From NCBI GenBank assembly GCA_003255065.1, contig QAOA01000600.1, positions 39,752 through 103,751 on the forward strand: DNA of 64,000 nucleotides, in the 5' to 3' direction. The stretch comes from Cercis canadensis. Taxonomy: Eukaryota; Streptophyta; Magnoliopsida; Fabales; Fabaceae. The position numbers and the translations under genes are program-made. Of this stretch, positions 61,968-64,000 are shown piece by piece. The notes beneath the pieces were generated by a model. The model was not told where the DNA came from. It did no database searches and saw nothing but the letters and a program-made list of their open reading frames with translations. Positions within the stretch are counted from its first letter, which is position 1, and the number at the start of each line of letters is the position of its first letter.

Positions 61968-62155
61968 CTCTTTTTGCATATTTGGAAGGATTGTGACAGA
62001 GACAGAATTAGGGAGGGTTTTTTGGTGACTCCAAGGAATTTTAAAAAGAAAGCATAATGAGGCTGTCATGGGCACTCATTCATTCAAGGAAAATTGAAGA
62101 TGCAATTAGGGAAGGCCGTTCTTGAAATCTAACTTGCATAATAATGGAGTAGTTT
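61968..62155 (+). other. Conserved block downstream of TNL5, possible 3'UTR exon
   Basis: Contains 'gcatatttggaagga', 'gacagagacagaatt' and 'gcactcattcattcaagg'; same block as at the other loci but more diverged. Confidence 0.4.
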
Positions 62156-63785
62156 TTATTTCTTTAATCGTTTATTTATTTGTTGTTCTACGTATATGAT
62201 CTGCTTTTATGTGACTCTTGAAAATTTGCTTTTTATAAAGCTAACTTTGATGGACAAGGTACAATACGTCAATCTTTAATTATAAGATTATAACACCTAA
62301 CATTTGTTTGTCAAGCTGCTGCTCGAAAGCTGAATATTTTTTTTATATAAACTCAAGGTGTAGTAATGAGTTTGTTATGTGTGCCAAATAAATACATACA
62401 TAAGTCAGTGATTGATTCAGTGTCAAAAAGTGTAAGTATTGCAGATCAAAAAAAAAAAAAGTTTAAGTATTGAACGTTTTGATGCTTTCACCTCAAATGG
62501 CAACACTTACACATGTGATGTGAAGAGCATGAAGAAAATTTAAGAATGTAGAACTATAATGCAAATCTAGGTTAAAGCAATAGGAGAGGAGACATAAATA
62601 AGTTGATTCTGCTAAAACTCCTTTCTTGTTCCAAGATAGAATACTTATTGATGCTACTCATCTTTCATCGCCTAAAATAATATCACAAAGGGAAATTTAT
62701 GTCTATACGGTTCAGGCTCATATATTAGATTAGATCAATCATATAATTTAGTCAGAATCATCATACCACTGATTAATTTCTTGAATCAAACCTTAGATCA
62801 TCCATCATATATTGCTTAAGAGGCAATTTCAATTTCTAACACTAAACACTCGAAACGGGGCCAAAGGCCCAAAGAAAAACACAACTAAAAAGAAACTACT
62901 CTTGGCCACCTATGCTATCTTATCTAAGAGAACTACAGATACATTCAGGAGGTTCCAGAAAAGTGTACATCAAAATATCACAAAGTGTTGTCGATAGCCA
63001 AGAAAAATATTTTTTCTTATCATGTATTTTCACAAAATATACACGCATTTTCTTTTATTTTCAAAAATCTACACAGATCTCCTTAAACTTCTAAATAATG
63101 CTACAACACTTGAGTTCAATACGTTAAGTCAATTGTTAAATTACAATCAAATGGGGAAGAAATGGTATAAAATGTCCTTGATACTCTCAATTGGTAATGA
63201 AGTTTTTGCAACAAAATTTTAGCAACAATTCTTAAACAATTTAGAAAATACTAGAAAACAGAATTAACTGATATAACCACTGCAAGAATTTAATTACTAG
63301 AATTTAACTACTAACTGAGGATATTTATGAACATTTTATACTATTTGTACTCCTTTGGCTATAATTTAACAGTTGATTCATCAAATTGGACTAAATTTTA
63401 ATATTTTTTCAAAATTTAAGAGAGATCTCCATAAGTTTTAAAATTTGGATATTATGTCAAAACTTCATGTAAATGTAGTAGAAAGCTGTCTAGTAGAGAC
63501 CTGTCTACATAAGTACTGGTCACCAATTTAAAATAAAACTTTAGAAACTTGATAATTAATCAATTTATTTATTTATTTATTTTTGTCATTTACAAAGGCC
63601 GAATATAAAATGGTGAAAATTGAAACTTCAATTCCATGCCTCTTTCTTAATTGTTTTTACCAACTCCATGATTGAGTATGTAAGAATATTGTAATGGGGA
63701 TACCTCAACCTATTAGACAACGCATGGCAATATTGCATGCTGCCAACAAAGTTCAAACCAGTCCAAAAGTCAGAATTTTCGGGTT
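62156..63785. other. No gene recognised
   Basis: AT-rich intergenic DNA. Short ORFs are present but none has a family match, codon pattern or splice context that I can support. Confidence 0.5.
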
Positions 63786-63809
63786 TAACTACTAATTAAA
63801 CTTTTGCTT

Positions 63810-64000
63810 GTAGGGATGGCAATTTGCCCCAGACCAGATGAGGCCCCGGTTTTTTTACCCATTCGGGTATAGGTATGGGACAGAAAAATAGGTATGGGGA
63901 TGGGAATGGGTAATTTGATAGGGGCGGGTCTGGGGATGGGGAAGCCCTGCCCCGCCCCGCCCCGCATTGTATATAAATAATATATATATATATATATATA
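63810..64000. repeat. G-rich dispersed repeat end plus (AT)n
   Basis: 'gtagggatggcaattt', then G-rich 'gggatgggaatggg' and C-rich 'ccccgccccgccccgc' words, typical of a dispersed plant repeat that begins 'gggatggcaa'. It runs into an (AT)n tract at the window end. Confidence 0.4.

Overview
The window is nuclear DNA from a dicot plant. The evidence is AT-rich intron-bearing genes, plant retrotransposons and MITEs, and a cluster of TIR-NB-LRR (TNL) disease-resistance genes, a class absent from grasses. The LRR and C-JID wording resembles rosid and legume 'TMV resistance protein N-like' proteins. I cannot name the species.

Five TNL loci lie head to tail on the + strand. TNL1 (6.5-8.3 kb) is a pseudogene cut off inside NB-ARC. 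TNL2 (15.8-20.0 kb) is an intact five-exon gene of about 1197 aa. TNL3 (29.1-33.3 kb) is intact except for one in-frame stop at the start of its LRR part. TNL4 (45.7-50.0 kb) is a pseudogene with several lesions. TNL5 (54.9-59.8 kb) is intact and can be spliced in frame to a sixth exon that adds about 131 residues with an acidic patch and two predicted membrane segments. The exon plan is the same throughout: TIR / NB-ARC / short LRR start / LRR / C-JID. Each locus has a shared leader, a probable 5'UTR intron, an 11-residue uORF about 33 nt before the start codon, and a probable 3'UTR intron.

The spacers are also paralogous. About 1.04-6.5 kb matches 8.3-15.8 kb, and about 15.5-23.6 kb matches 45.5-53.3 kb. 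The first 450 bp look like the 3' flank of another TNL, so the cluster probably extends leftward. Orphan leader copies (about 23.9 and 36.0-36.9 kb) and an orphan 3' flank (about 35.0-35.5 kb) mark lost loci.

Mobile DNA fills the rest. There is a Tourist-like element carrying an ACC-oxidase gene fragment (3.4-4.0 kb), a 1.33-kb solo LTR (8.42-9.75 kb), a hAT-like MITE (14.3-14.9 kb), and four copies of a 0.4-kb TGA...TCA LTR family, two of them joined in tandem. A degenerate Ty1/copia element (37.1-42.0 kb) is split by a 2.98-kb LTR-like insertion. At the right end there is a broken DHHC palmitoyltransferase fragment on the minus strand (60.8-61.1 kb). An N gap (27,538-27,935) is flanked by two identical 1.79-kb copies of the TNL3 TIR region, which looks more like an assembly fault than biology.
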